From a bacterium (lineage in GTDB: Bacteria > Zhuqueibacterota > QNDG01 > JAFGCO01), in contig JAFGCO010000002.1 of assembly GCA_016932575.1 (NCBI GenBank), forward strand, positions 80,625 to 144,624: a stretch of DNA of 64,000 nucleotides, given 5' to 3'. The number at the start of each line of letters is the position of its first letter. Position 1 is the first letter of the stretch. This document shows positions 39,947 through 48,747 of this stretch, one piece after another. The translations under genes were made by a program, and so were the position numbers. Under the pieces are notes generated by a model, which searched no databases, was not told the origin of the DNA, and saw only the letters and a list, made by a program, of their open reading frames with translations.

Positions 39947-40966
39947 ATGAATTTTAATATTAGCGCCTCTCCCCATCTTCGGGATGATCTATCAATATCA
40001 AAAATTATGTATGCGGTCATTTTAACGCTTATCCCTGCCGGAGCCTGGTCTGTATATATTTTTGGTTTAAAAGCCTTATGGCTTATTCTGATTGCTATTC
40101 TCTCTGCCATCGCAACCGAATGGATTTGTCAAAAATTAATGAGACGTCCCATAACACTATATGACGGCAGCGCTATATTAACCGGATTACTGCTTGCTTA
40201 TAATCTTCCCCCCTGCGTTCCGCTTTGGATACCGGCAGTCGGGGCATTTGTCGGTATTTTTATTGGAAAACAAATATTTGGCGGTTTAGGTTACAATCCC
40301 ATGAATCCGGCATTGATCGGTCGTGCATTTTTAATGGCCTCCTGGCCCGTTCATATGACTGTATTTAAAACCATTCCAAATGGAGAGCAATCATTATCCG
40401 GAATCGACTGTATCACAGGAGCAACTCCATTAACTGTATTTAAGGAAATGCGGGAGATCTTAATCAATCGCGCTGATTTTTTACCAGAACAGGTGACACA
40501 GGCCAACGAAACCATGTTTCAGCTCAATCGGTCATACTGGAAATTATTTTTCGGTAATACTGGTGGATGCATAGGAGAAGTTTCAGCCTTTCTAATTTTA
40601 CTCGGTGCCAGTTATCTACTATACAGACGCATTATCGGATGGAAAATACCACTTTCATATATCGGCACTGTAGCCATTTTAACTACTCTATTTGGAGGTA
40701 CCAATGGCTTATTCACAGGGAACGCACTCTTCCATATTTTAAGCGGAGGATTGTTTCTTGGGGCTTTTTATATGGCAACCGATATGGTCACTACTCCGGT
40801 TACCTTTTACGGACGTCTCTTGTTTGGTTTTGGATGTGGCGTATTAACGGTAATTATTCGATTATGGGGCGGTTATCCAGAAGGTGTATCTTATTCAATA
40901 TTATTGATGAATTTAACCACCCCTTTATTGGATAGGTATACAAAACCCAAAGTATTTGGAAGCTGA
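39947..40966 (+). CDS. rnfD: Rnf complex subunit D
   Basis: 339 residues with about nine membrane helices. It has the covalent-FMN region 'LSGIDCITGATPLTVFKEM', where the Thr in the SGAT-like motif would carry the flavin, and the core 'GGLGYNPMNPALIGRAFL'. Homologous to NqrB; forms part of the ion path. GAGGAGG precedes the ATG, 26 nt after rnfC. Confidence 0.95.
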   Translation: MNFNISASPHLRDDLSISKIMYAVILTLIPAGAWSVYIFGLKALWLILIAILSAIATEWICQKLMRRPITLYDGSAILTGLLLAYNLPPCVPLWIPAVGAFVGIFIGKQIFGGLGYNPMNPALIGRAFLMASWPVHMTVFKTIPNGEQSLSGIDCITGATPLTVFKEMREILINRADFLPEQVTQANETMFQLNRSYWKLFFGNTGGCIGEVSAFLILLGASYLLYRRIIGWKIPLSYIGTVAILTTLFGGTNGLFTGNALFHILSGGLFLGAFYMATDMVTTPVTFYGRLLFGFGCGVLTVIIRLWGGYPEGVSYSILLMNLTTPLLDRYTKPKVFGS

Positions 40967-40973
40967 TTCCATT

Positions 40974-41546
40974 ATGAAAGAGATATTAAAATATGCACTG
41001 ATTCTGATGACTGTGACTCTAATTGCATCTGGGGCACTGGCACTCGTGAACAGTCTTACGGCCCCGAAAATTGAAGCACAAAAGCAGAAAGAATTACAGC
41101 AAGGTCTCAGCAATGTTTTGTGCAACGTTGATTATGGTATCATTGAAAAACAACAATTAAACGGTCACGTTTATTATACGGGATATGCCGATAAAGACAC
41201 GTCACAACTGTCCGGTTACGCATTTTCTGCATATGGATTAGGATATTCAAGTACAATCTGGATACTTGTCGGCATAGACACAGCCGGATTTATTACAGGA
41301 ATCAATATTCTGGATCAAAAAGAAACTCCGGGACTTGGGGCGCGTTGTACAGAAATAAAATCAGGTGAAAAAAATCCATGGTGGGTGGAACAATTTCGGA
41401 ATAAAAATGCCAAAACAATTTCCGTTGTAAAAGATGGTGGCACCATTGAATCAATTACAGGTGCCACAATTACTTCCAGAGCAATCACAAATGCGATATC
41501 AGAAAAATCAAAAATACTTTTACAGCAATTGAATAATCAGGGGTAA
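40974..41546 (+). CDS. rnfG: Rnf complex subunit G
   Basis: 190 residues from the ATG at 40974. A TTG at 40956 overlapping rnfD is possible but has no ribosome-binding site; GGAAG precedes the ATG at some distance. One N-terminal membrane helix (about 7-26) and an FMN-binding domain whose flavinylation motif 'ITGATITS' predicts covalent FMN at Thr167. Homologous to NqrC. Confidence 0.94.
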   Translation: MKEILKYALILMTVTLIASGALALVNSLTAPKIEAQKQKELQQGLSNVLCNVDYGIIEKQQLNGHVYYTGYADKDTSQLSGYAFSAYGLGYSSTIWILVGIDTAGFITGINILDQKETPGLGARCTEIKSGEKNPWWVEQFRNKNAKTISVVKDGGTIESITGATITSRAITNAISEKSKILLQQLNNQG

Positions 41547-41548
41547 AT

Positions 41549-42154
41549 ATGCAACTAATGAAAGAATTCATCAAAGGAATAATCAGCGAAAATCCTGTGT
41601 TCCGCCTGATGCTGGGTCTTTGTCCTGTTTTGGCCACTTCTACCTCTGTAAATAACGCAATCGGTATGGGATTGGCAGTTATATTTGTACTTTTTTGTTC
41701 TAATGTAATCGTCTCACTTATTCGAAATTGGGTGCCTGCTAAAATTCGCATTCCGATTTATATCAGTATCATTGCGACCTTTGTAACAATCGTTGATCTT
41801 ACTATGGCAGGATATTTTCCGGAATTACATAAAAGTCTTGGTTTATTTATTCCTTTAATTGTTGTCAATTGTATTATCCTTGGACGCGCAGAAGCATTCG
41901 CGGGCAAGCACTCGGTTTTTTCATCAATTATAGATGCTCTTGGTATGGGTACTGGATTTACAATTGCCCTCACAGCCATTGCAACATTTCGAGAAATCCT
42001 GGGAAATGGTACCTGGCTGGGAATACCTGTATTGAGAACACATTTCGAACCTGTGTTATTAATGATTCTCTCTCCAGGTGCTTTTTTTACGATTGGTCTG
42101 CTCATTGGATTTTTAAACTGGCTTGAGCATTATCGTAAAATTCATCATTCATAA
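41549..42154 (+). CDS. rnfE: Rnf complex subunit E
   Basis: 201 residues, six membrane helices. Conserved 'LMLGLCPVLATSTSV' near the N-terminus and 'NCIILGRAEAFA' in the second half; these Cys-bearing half-helices face those of RnfA and in Rnf/Nqr structures hold an iron-sulfur centre in the membrane. Starts 2 nt after rnfG. Confidence 0.95.
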   Translation: MQLMKEFIKGIISENPVFRLMLGLCPVLATSTSVNNAIGMGLAVIFVLFCSNVIVSLIRNWVPAKIRIPIYISIIATFVTIVDLTMAGYFPELHKSLGLFIPLIVVNCIILGRAEAFAGKHSVFSSIIDALGMGTGFTIALTAIATFREILGNGTWLGIPVLRTHFEPVLLMILSPGAFFTIGLLIGFLNWLEHYRKIHHS

Positions 42155-42169
42155 TATGGGAGTTTCTTT

Positions 42170-42799
42170 ATGGAAATAAAGATGCTGCTCATCATCTCTG
42201 TAAGTGCCATTTTTGTCAGTAATTTTGTTTTACATCGATTTCTTGGATTGTGCCCTTATATCGGCGTTTCGAAAAATCTGGATTCCGCATTGGGCATGGG
42301 AATGGCTGTCATCTTTGTAATGAGCATAGCTTCTGCAGTAACCTGGATTATTTATTATTATTTTTTAGTAACATCTCCCATGAACTTTATCGCAAGATGG
42401 TTTCATATTGATCCGCCTGATCTCACCTTTTTACGGACCATTGCCTTTATTCTCGTTATAGCCACCCTGGTTCAATTCGTGGAAATGGTCATACAAAAAC
42501 TGAGTCCAGGCTTGTACCGCTCACTTGGAATTTATTTGCCATTAATTACAACAAACTGTGCCGTACTCGGTGTCTCTATCTTAAATATTGATAAAAATTA
42601 CAATTTTATTCAAAGCCTGGTGAATGGTTTTATGTCCGGTATTGGATTTACATTGGCCTTAATATTAATGGCGGGGCTACGGGAAAAACTGGATTTGGCC
42701 AATGTCCCAAAGGCTATGCGCGGTACTCCGATTGCATTTATTATGGCCGGCTGCATGGCTCTGGCCTTTCTCGGTTTTTCAGGATTAAAAATCGGATGA
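42170..42799 (+). CDS. rnfA: Rnf complex subunit A
   Basis: 209 residues, six helices, inverted-topology partner of RnfE: 'FLGLCPYIGVSKNLDSALGMG' and 'TTNCAVLGVSI'. It is the last rnf gene; the position where rnfB usually follows is taken by tatC after 3 nt. Confidence 0.95.
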   Translation: MEIKMLLIISVSAIFVSNFVLHRFLGLCPYIGVSKNLDSALGMGMAVIFVMSIASAVTWIIYYYFLVTSPMNFIARWFHIDPPDLTFLRTIAFILVIATLVQFVEMVIQKLSPGLYRSLGIYLPLITTNCAVLGVSILNIDKNYNFIQSLVNGFMSGIGFTLALILMAGLREKLDLANVPKAMRGTPIAFIMAGCMALAFLGFSGLKIG

Positions 42800-42802
42800 T
42801 TC

Positions 42803-43573
42803 ATGCCACGAAAAAAAAAACATAATTCTAAAGAAATGCCATTTCTTGATCATCTCGAAGAACTCCGCTGGAGGATCTTGAAATGTCTGGGATCTGTTTT
42901 ATTATTTACACTTATTATATTTCCATTCAGCGAAAAATTACTCAATTTTTTAACTGCCCCGAATGACTGCCTGAAAAACCCTGCAGAAATTATCTTTTTA
43001 AAACCCACTGGTGCCTTGATTGTCCGTCTTGAGGCTTCATTGGTCGCAGGTCTGATCGCCTCTTCTGTTGTCATATTTTATCAAATGTGGCAATTTATTG
43101 CACCCGGGCTTCTGCCTAATGAAAAAAAATATTTTTTTCCGGGTTTGATCTCAACATTATTATGCTTTAGTGCAGGCATTGCTTTTTCCTATTGGGGATT
43201 GATTCCCATTGTTTTGCCCATTTTATATGGCATGGGCACGGATACAATCACAGCAAAAATTAATTTAAATGATTATATTGGTTTCGTCTTACGATTAATG
43301 ATCGTTTCAGGAATAATCTTTGAATTGCCCATTATTTCATTTCTTCTTACAAGAATCGGATTATTAACCCCGGCTTTTTTAAAAAAATACAGAAGATACG
43401 GCATTGTAATAATTTTTATATTTGCAGCGATTATCACACCTCCAGACCCTGCCAGTCAGATTGCAATGGCATTACCTTTGATTGTTTTATATGAAGTTAG
43501 TATTTTTGTTTCAAAAATTGCGATGAAGAAAAGAAAGGCCGCTGAAGCCGAGGCTGAAAAAGAAAACAAATAA
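42803..43573 (+). CDS. tatC: Sec-independent protein translocase TatC
   Basis: 256 residues, six membrane helices. Signature N-terminus 'MPFLDHLEELRWRILKCLG' with the Glu/Arg pair that binds twin-arginine signals, then 'GSLV'-type loops and 'FELPIISFLL'. It exports folded, often cofactor-bearing proteins. No tatA/B gene is adjacent. It ends the glyA-rnf transcript and is followed by a strong terminator. Confidence 0.95.
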   Translation: MPRKKKHNSKEMPFLDHLEELRWRILKCLGSVLLFTLIIFPFSEKLLNFLTAPNDCLKNPAEIIFLKPTGALIVRLEASLVAGLIASSVVIFYQMWQFIAPGLLPNEKKYFFPGLISTLLCFSAGIAFSYWGLIPIVLPILYGMGTDTITAKINLNDYIGFVLRLMIVSGIIFELPIISFLLTRIGLLTPAFLKKYRRYGIVIIFIFAAIITPPDPASQIAMALPLIVLYEVSIFVSKIAMKKRKAAEAEAEKENK

Positions 43574-43607
43574 AAAAGGTTGATTGTTATTACAATCAAC
43601 CTTTTTT
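43573..43607. terminator. Bidirectional Rho-independent terminator
   Basis: Stem AAAAAGGTTGATTG / CAATCAACCTTTTT with a 6-nt loop and T/A runs on both sides, placed between the convergent tatC and 43635 genes. Confidence 0.9.
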
Positions 43608-43634
43608 ATATATGAAGTTTGCTATAGTGATGAA

Positions 43635-45008
43635 TTACAATCTTCCAAGGTATCTCATGGCTTTTGGAGCATATTCGCTATCCGGATACCGATTGACCAA
43701 TTCCTGAAACTTTTTCCGGGCGTTTTCACTGTCCCCTATTTTCATACTGCAAAGTCCAGTCATGATCAGGGCATCATCGAATTTATAAGAGGATCGATAT
43801 TCCATCACTGTATTGAATGCCTGAATTGCTTTGGAATAATCACCCAATGCATTATAACATTCTCCAATCCAGTATTGGCAATTGCTGGCCAATTTATGAT
43901 TGGGATTACCGTTCATTAATGCATGAAATCCTGCAATAGCTTCCGGGTATTTTTTAGAATATACTTTCTGAAGTACCTGCTCATACTGGACTTTAAACTC
44001 CTGATTGCTCAATTGACCTGAGCTGATTCCGACATAATCGCCTGCCACATCTCCAGAAAGCGCAGCGATCACTTTTTCGTTCTCTTCAACCTTTGATTCT
44101 AATTGCTGTATTTGTTGAAAGCCATCATCCATTTCCTGACGCAATTTCTGAATACGATTCTGCAGGGTTTGAGCATTTCCTGAATAGGCAACATCTGATG
44201 ACTCGTCAAACAGTTCATTAAGTTCATCATCATATCCACCTGAAGAAGCGGCCATATCACCGCTCGCTTCTTCGGGAGCAAACAGAGCATCAAGATCATC
44301 AAACTCGCCTGAACTTCCGCTGTCTTTAAAGAGATCGTCCAGTGATGCCAATTCGTCATCTCCGAGTGGATATTCAATTTCATCCTTGAGCTGGGGACCT
44401 TCACGACCCGGAAGCCGATAAGAAATACCCGCCTTGGCTGCCCAATATTGAGGCTGCGGATCAGCATCGGAGGTTATCACAAATCTTAAATCACCGCTCG
44501 CCATAAATGTAACCTTCTCATTGATGGGTATTTCCGCCCCTCCGCCAATAAACATGGCTCCATCATAAGCACGATTTTCTGGATATGTATATGTATCATC
44601 TGTTTTTATGGTCTGTTGCCATCCAAATCCATACAATCCTGCCATCAGAAATGGAGAAAATTTATTTCCCGACCAGGGTTTGTATGCGGCTTTCACCTCA
44701 AATGTCGGAATAAAAGTTGTTCTGGAACTTTCAAAATTGGGTATTTTATATGAGTGATTGACCGTATTGATACCGGTTCCCAGTGTCAGAAAAAACCTTG
44801 GCGAAACATCGTACTTAAGGAAAAATTCAACACCCGGCCCAATGATTAATTCATCTTCGAGAGGGGTTCCCTTACCGTATGAAGCTTTGTCTTGCGTCAT
44901 ACCAACAAGATTCCCCCCGACAGCGTCTGGTTTGGTGATACTAAATCCTTTTGCAAAAACCAGTCCGCTGAAACATACGATAAACACTGCGATTGCTAGC
45001 CGTTTCAT
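43635..45008 (-). CDS. Outer-membrane barrel fused to coiled coil and YbgF/CpoB-like TPR domain
   Basis: 457 residues from the ATG at 45008; GGGAGGG sits 7 nt before it and too close to the ATG at 45014. Signal peptide (about 1-20). Residues 25-205 have the alternating strands of an eight-strand barrel ending 'WAAKAGISYRLPG'. Residues 205-275 are acidic and disordered with three copies of a [DE]LxxLF motif ('LASLDDLF', 'FDDLDALF', 'DELNELF'). Residues 278-315 form a coiled coil like the YbgF trimerisation helix, and residues 335-457 form TPRs as in YbgF/CpoB ('YPEAIAGFHALMNGNPNHKLASNCQYWIGECY'). The arrangement would anchor a Tol-Pal-like TPR protein to the outer membrane. Monocistronic, with a long leader. 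Confidence 0.8.
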   Translation of the reverse strand: MKRLAIAVFIVCFSGLVFAKGFSITKPDAVGGNLVGMTQDKASYGKGTPLEDELIIGPGVEFFLKYDVSPRFFLTLGTGINTVNHSYKIPNFESSRTTFIPTFEVKAAYKPWSGNKFSPFLMAGLYGFGWQQTIKTDDTYTYPENRAYDGAMFIGGGAEIPINEKVTFMASGDLRFVITSDADPQPQYWAAKAGISYRLPGREGPQLKDEIEYPLGDDELASLDDLFKDSGSSGEFDDLDALFAPEEASGDMAASSGGYDDELNELFDESSDVAYSGNAQTLQNRIQKLRQEMDDGFQQIQQLESKVEENEKVIAALSGDVAGDYVGISSGQLSNQEFKVQYEQVLQKVYSKKYPEAIAGFHALMNGNPNHKLASNCQYWIGECYNALGDYSKAIQAFNTVMEYRSSYKFDDALIMTGLCSMKIGDSENARKKFQELVNRYPDSEYAPKAMRYLGRL

Positions 45009-45368
45009 GATCATGCCCTCCCTAAGGCATTTAAATTTTCAAACTTTTCAAATTGATGTGTGCAAATTTCCTGCCAGAACATAATGATCAAGCACCTCGA
45101 AAAATTATTATATCTTATTTTTATTGAATTTAAATCCTTTTCAAACAAACAATGTCAATTTATTATTTTTTCAGACTGTCGTATTTTCAATCACAAATTG
45201 AAAAATATTCAAGAACTGATGATCAATGGATAACAATCATACAATTAAATATTTATCATGCTAATTTATAATATAATAAATAAAATGTCAAGAAAAATGT
45301 TTCATAATGATACATTTTGCCATTATATAATTGCTTGCGAAACTGATTAATTTTTCGTAGAATGAACC
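45009..45368. other. 360-nt AT-rich divergent intergenic region
   Basis: No gene. It holds a promoter for the minus-strand barrel/TPR gene (45291-45263) that implies a leader of about 250 nt, with a second TTGACA box on the same strand further down, and on the plus strand a -35/-10 pair abutting the nucleoside phosphorylase ATG. Confidence 0.5.
45263..45291 (-). promoter_or_regulatory. Promoter of the barrel/TPR gene
   Basis: Minus strand TTGACA (45291-45286), 17-nt spacer, TAAATT (45268-45263). Confidence 0.6.
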
Positions 45369-46127
45369 ATGCGCTCAACAAATAGTCGAAACCATGATGC
45401 CATTTTAACACCGCGTCAATTTATCAGACAATTTGCACCCTCTTTATCTTCCATACAACTTCCGGATTTTTGCATATTCAGCTTGATCCCTCATCTTAAA
45501 CGATATTTCAGCACTCAACCGGTGACATCATCTCCTTTTGTTTTTAAATCAGTATTGTATTTTTTTGATAAGCCAGTGCCTCATGTCTTCATTTACGGTG
45601 GCATGGGCGCACCTGTCGCAGGATTGTCATTGGAAGTCAGCATTGAACTGGGAATACAAAACATACTCATACTCGGGACATGCGGTCTTTTAAATCACAA
45701 AATTCAATCCGGAGATGTTATTGTACCCGAGCGGTTTATACGGGAAGAGGGTACTTCATTGCATTATGTGCCTCAGGATATCTCAATTGAGACAAACAGC
45801 CGGTTGAACAAAATGATCTGTCATACTTTTCAGTCTCATCAAATTTCATGTTATCAAGGGCTGCATTGGACAACAGACGCGCCTTTCCGAGAGACAACTG
45901 ATAAAATCGCTCGATACTCTGGTCAGGGATGTCATTCTCTGGACATGGAATCTTCCGCACTGTTTGCGATCAGCCAATATTATCAGAAAAAAACTGCCGC
46001 AATTCTAATTGGAAGTGATCATCTGTCTGATACTGGATGGATACCACCACAGCCATCGTTTCAAGGAATCTCGGATCGAATCCAGGAAATAATTCCGCTT
46101 CTTCCCGAAATCCTTCAGGCCTTTTGA
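45369..46127 (+). CDS. Nucleoside phosphorylase (uridine/purine phosphorylase family)
   Basis: 252 residues. The fold's landmarks are present: phosphate/base region 'YGGMGAPVAGLSLEVSIELG', 'LILGTCGLLNHKIQSGDVIVP', the ribose-binding 'CHSLDMESSALFAIS', and Asp in 'GSDHLSD'. It cleaves nucleosides with phosphate to base and ribose-1-phosphate, feeding salvage. Closest in pattern to uridine phosphorylase-like proteins, but base specificity cannot be read. No Shine-Dalgarno is visible. It converges on the kinase gene at the end of the uronate operon, 20 nt between stops. Confidence 0.87.
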   Translation: MRSTNSRNHDAILTPRQFIRQFAPSLSSIQLPDFCIFSLIPHLKRYFSTQPVTSSPFVFKSVLYFFDKPVPHVFIYGGMGAPVAGLSLEVSIELGIQNILILGTCGLLNHKIQSGDVIVPERFIREEGTSLHYVPQDISIETNSRLNKMICHTFQSHQISCYQGLHWTTDAPFRETTDKIARYSGQGCHSLDMESSALFAISQYYQKKTAAILIGSDHLSDTGWIPPQPSFQGISDRIQEIIPLLPEILQAF

Positions 46128-46147
46128 GCCTAAGATTTTGAACAAGC

Positions 46148-47245
46148 TCATCGAACAACCCGGGCGCTTCCTCCACTTACAATCCTCTCCACCTCAGAAA
46201 GCCTTGCCATAGTGGTATCTCCTGCTGTAGTCATTGCCAGCGCGCCATGCGCAGCGCCATATTCCACTGCTTTTTGAGCATCTCCGAATATCATCATTCC
46301 ATAAATAAATCCTGAGGCAAAACTGTCTCCGCCACCAACACGGTCCAATATTTCGAGTTCAGGTCGATATGTTGCCTGATAAAATTGACCATTATACCAG
46401 CAAACAGCTCCCCAGTCGTTGACTGTTGCGGTTTTCACACTCCTCAATGTGGTAGCCACTGCCCTGAAATTCGGATAAGCTTTTACGACTTTTTCGATCA
46501 TATGTTTAAAACTGTCTGTCTTTAACTCCGTTAGATTTTTATCAACACCCTTGACTTCAAATCCCAGACAAGCCGTAAAATCCTCTTCATTGCCAAGCAT
46601 CACATCCACATATTCGGCAATCTCCCGGTTGACTTCCTGTGCCTTCTTCTGCCCGCCTATGGATTTCCATAATGAAGGACGGTAATTTAAATCATAACTG
46701 ACAACGGTACCATACTTTTTTGCAGCTTTCATCGCCGCGATAATCACTTTTGGTGTGCCTTCTGAAAGTGCTGCATAAATTCCGCCTGTATGAAACCATT
46801 TTGTCCCTGTTTTACCAAAAATCTCATCCCAATCAAAATCATCGGCCTTCATCTGGCTTGCGGCGGTATGACCACGGTCCGAACATCCCAAAGCACCGCG
46901 TATTCCATAACCTCGCTCCGTGAAATTCAAGCCATTTCGGACATCCCTTCCAACACCATCATAAGGAATCCATCGTATAAATCGTGTATCCACACCACCC
47001 TGCAATATCAAATCTTCAAGCAGTTCTCCAACAGGATTTTTCGCAAATGCAGTCATAACTGCTGTTTTCATTCCAAAACAGCGTTTCAATCCGCGGGCGA
47101 CATTATATTCACCCCCACCTTCCCAGATTCTGAATTGCCTTGATGTATGGATGCGTCCTTCACCAGGATCCAGACGAAGCATAATCTCCCCCAATGAAAT
47201 CTCATCAAATGCACATTCAGACTCTGGCCTTATTGTTAATGACAT
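46148..47245 (-). CDS. kdgK: PfkB-family sugar-acid kinase (KDG-kinase type)
   Basis: 365 residues from the ATG at 47245, fixed by TTGGAGGG 8 nt upstream; the frame extends 37 codons further into the preceding gene and that extension is rejected. PfkB features: 'FRIWEGGGEYNVARGLKRCFG' substrate loop and catalytic 'DRVGGGDSFASGF'. Best fit is 2-dehydro-3-deoxygluconokinase, which makes KDPG in the Entner-Doudoroff/uronate route. It is somewhat long for KdgK, and it is the only sugar kinase in an operon with gnd and a LarA-family epimerase, so gluconate as substrate should be considered. Last gene of the operon. Confidence 0.8.
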   Translation of the reverse strand: MSLTIRPESECAFDEISLGEIMLRLDPGEGRIHTSRQFRIWEGGGEYNVARGLKRCFGMKTAVMTAFAKNPVGELLEDLILQGGVDTRFIRWIPYDGVGRDVRNGLNFTERGYGIRGALGCSDRGHTAASQMKADDFDWDEIFGKTGTKWFHTGGIYAALSEGTPKVIIAAMKAAKKYGTVVSYDLNYRPSLWKSIGGQKKAQEVNREIAEYVDVMLGNEEDFTACLGFEVKGVDKNLTELKTDSFKHMIEKVVKAYPNFRAVATTLRSVKTATVNDWGAVCWYNGQFYQATYRPELEILDRVGGGDSFASGFIYGMMIFGDAQKAVEYGAAHGALAMTTAGDTTMARLSEVERIVSGGSARVVR

Positions 47246-47280
47246 GATATCACCCTCCAATAGACATGGTATATATGAGA

Positions 47281-48531
47281 TCACCTCTTCAGCCGATAAA
47301 GCATCTCTCCTGCTTTTTGCACATACAAATATCCTTCTGTTTCCCGGTTCATCCACTGTGCCGGATCAATTGAATCCGGATCGCGATATCCCAGATCAAT
47401 CAGTTCACACACTTCCCTGGAAATAGAGGTTGCCAAAGTCACCTGAATCCGGGGTGCTTCAATGCCGTTTCTGTATGTTCCAATCCCTTTCACATGCGTG
47501 GAATGGGCCAGTACGCCACCGGGAAAATTTTTAAACATGGACCATTGATTTAAAAAATAATCACGGACATGATAACCGATCTGTTTGATTTTGTCTCCAT
47601 GCGTAACAGATACTTCTGTTATATGGGGGGCGTAAATAATCACTTCTCCACCATCAGCCACCACAGGTTCCAGCTTATACATGCATTTGGCACCGGTCCA
47701 AAGGTCATCGTACATTTCTGGTGCGCATGATAAAACGCTTTTAAATGGATGCTCTTTCTCAACAATATGGAGCTTTTCAGAAAGATACGCTGCTTTTCTC
47801 CAGGCATCTTTTGAAGAGCCTGCGTATAATCCGGCAAGCTGATTTCCTTTCACCACAAGACTTATACAATGAACCGGAATATGCATAAATTCTGCAGAAC
47901 GATCAACAACCTGACGAACCGGCGTATCTGCTCTTCCGATGATTTCCATACTGGTAATCAGGGCGCCAAGCCAGTGGAACATATCAATAATTTCAGCACC
48001 TGAAATTCCGGGAAACAGATATTTATTCCCTCCTGAAAATCCGACAACTTCATGAGGAAATGTTGGACCAATAATGATGATTTGATCATAATCCATCACC
48101 ATTCGATTGATGGTCACGTTCACAGAATTGTTTAATAATCCACCGGAAATTTCCGACACATCCGATGCCTGTAACGTACCGATATGGATGAGCTGCTCCG
48201 GATCGTCCCAGTGATGGTTGAAAAATCGTGCCTTCGGATAATTGATTTTGCGTGCTTCCTGTGTTATCCCCATGCGTCTGTTGATCATGTCATCACTCAT
48301 AGGCGGGTGTGTGCCCAATGCGACAAGAAAATCCAGATGATTCATCTTTGGTGATAACAGTTCATAAATCACTCTGAACATCATATCAACAGGTGCTGTC
48401 CGGGTATGATCCGGAATAATAAATAACAGTCGCTGACCGTTTTCTAACAGCGCCTCGAACATTTCAGAGCAAATATTCCTGACTTCTTCTTCTGAAAGAA
48501 AACGGTCGCTATATCCTTTACCGATAAACAT
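47281..48531 (-). CDS. LarA-family nickel-dependent hydroxyacid racemase/epimerase
   Basis: 416 residues of the DUF2088/LarA superfamily, whose members use a nickel-pincer nucleotide to epimerise alpha-hydroxyacids. The pincer/catalytic pattern of lactate racemase is kept with exact spacing: His160 ('FPHEVVG'), Lys170 ('GGNKYLFPG', 10 on) and His186 (16 further), plus 'DHTR' (Asp41, Arg44) and 'NHHWDD'. Its neighbours all act on hexonates or uronates, so lactate is an unlikely substrate; characterised homologues include a D-gluconate 2-epimerase, and D-mannonate/D-gluconate are C2 epimers. The cofactor genes larB, larC and larE are not in the window. It is preceded by a 216-nt gap containing a hairpin. 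Confidence 0.85.
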   Translation of the reverse strand: MFIGKGYSDRFLSEEEVRNICSEMFEALLENGQRLLFIIPDHTRTAPVDMMFRVIYELLSPKMNHLDFLVALGTHPPMSDDMINRRMGITQEARKINYPKARFFNHHWDDPEQLIHIGTLQASDVSEISGGLLNNSVNVTINRMVMDYDQIIIIGPTFPHEVVGFSGGNKYLFPGISGAEIIDMFHWLGALITSMEIIGRADTPVRQVVDRSAEFMHIPVHCISLVVKGNQLAGLYAGSSKDAWRKAAYLSEKLHIVEKEHPFKSVLSCAPEMYDDLWTGAKCMYKLEPVVADGGEVIIYAPHITEVSVTHGDKIKQIGYHVRDYFLNQWSMFKNFPGGVLAHSTHVKGIGTYRNGIEAPRIQVTLATSISREVCELIDLGYRDPDSIDPAQWMNRETEGYLYVQKAGEMLYRLKR

Positions 48532-48645
48532 GATGTTCCTCTGCTTTTGTGAAATTCAATCCTGCCGGGACTTACGAGAAGAAACCGCAATGGAAGTATT
48601 TTAATCTTCCTTGTGGCCTTATCTTAAGGTATAGTTACAATATAT

Positions 48646-48668
48646 CCAGGATTCGCAGACAATCCTGG
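48646..48668. other. Hairpin inside the uronate operon
   Basis: CCAGGATT / AATCCTGG, 8-bp perfect stem with a 7-nt loop, in the gap between gnd and the LarA-family gene. No T-run follows on the minus strand, so it is more likely an RNA-processing or stability element than a terminator. Confidence 0.45.
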
Positions 48669-48747
48669 TAAAAATGCACCCCGACCTTGAATCAGTCGCA
48701 TGGTCGTACAAAAAACCGGCAGTATTTATTCAGTCGAATTAACAATT

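Noticed and set aside
38601..42799. Na+-NQR instead of Rnf
   Set aside because: The first gene is RnfC with two ferredoxin-type motifs and no NqrF is present; order C-D-G-E-A is that of Rnf.
47246..47356. N-terminal extension of the PfkB kinase
   Set aside because: It runs back into the LarA-family gene; the ATG at 47245 has an ideal GGAGG and matches the family's N-terminus.
47281..48531. Plain lactate racemase
   Set aside because: The residue pattern supports the superfamily only; a lactate role does not fit an operon of hexuronate and hexonate enzymes.
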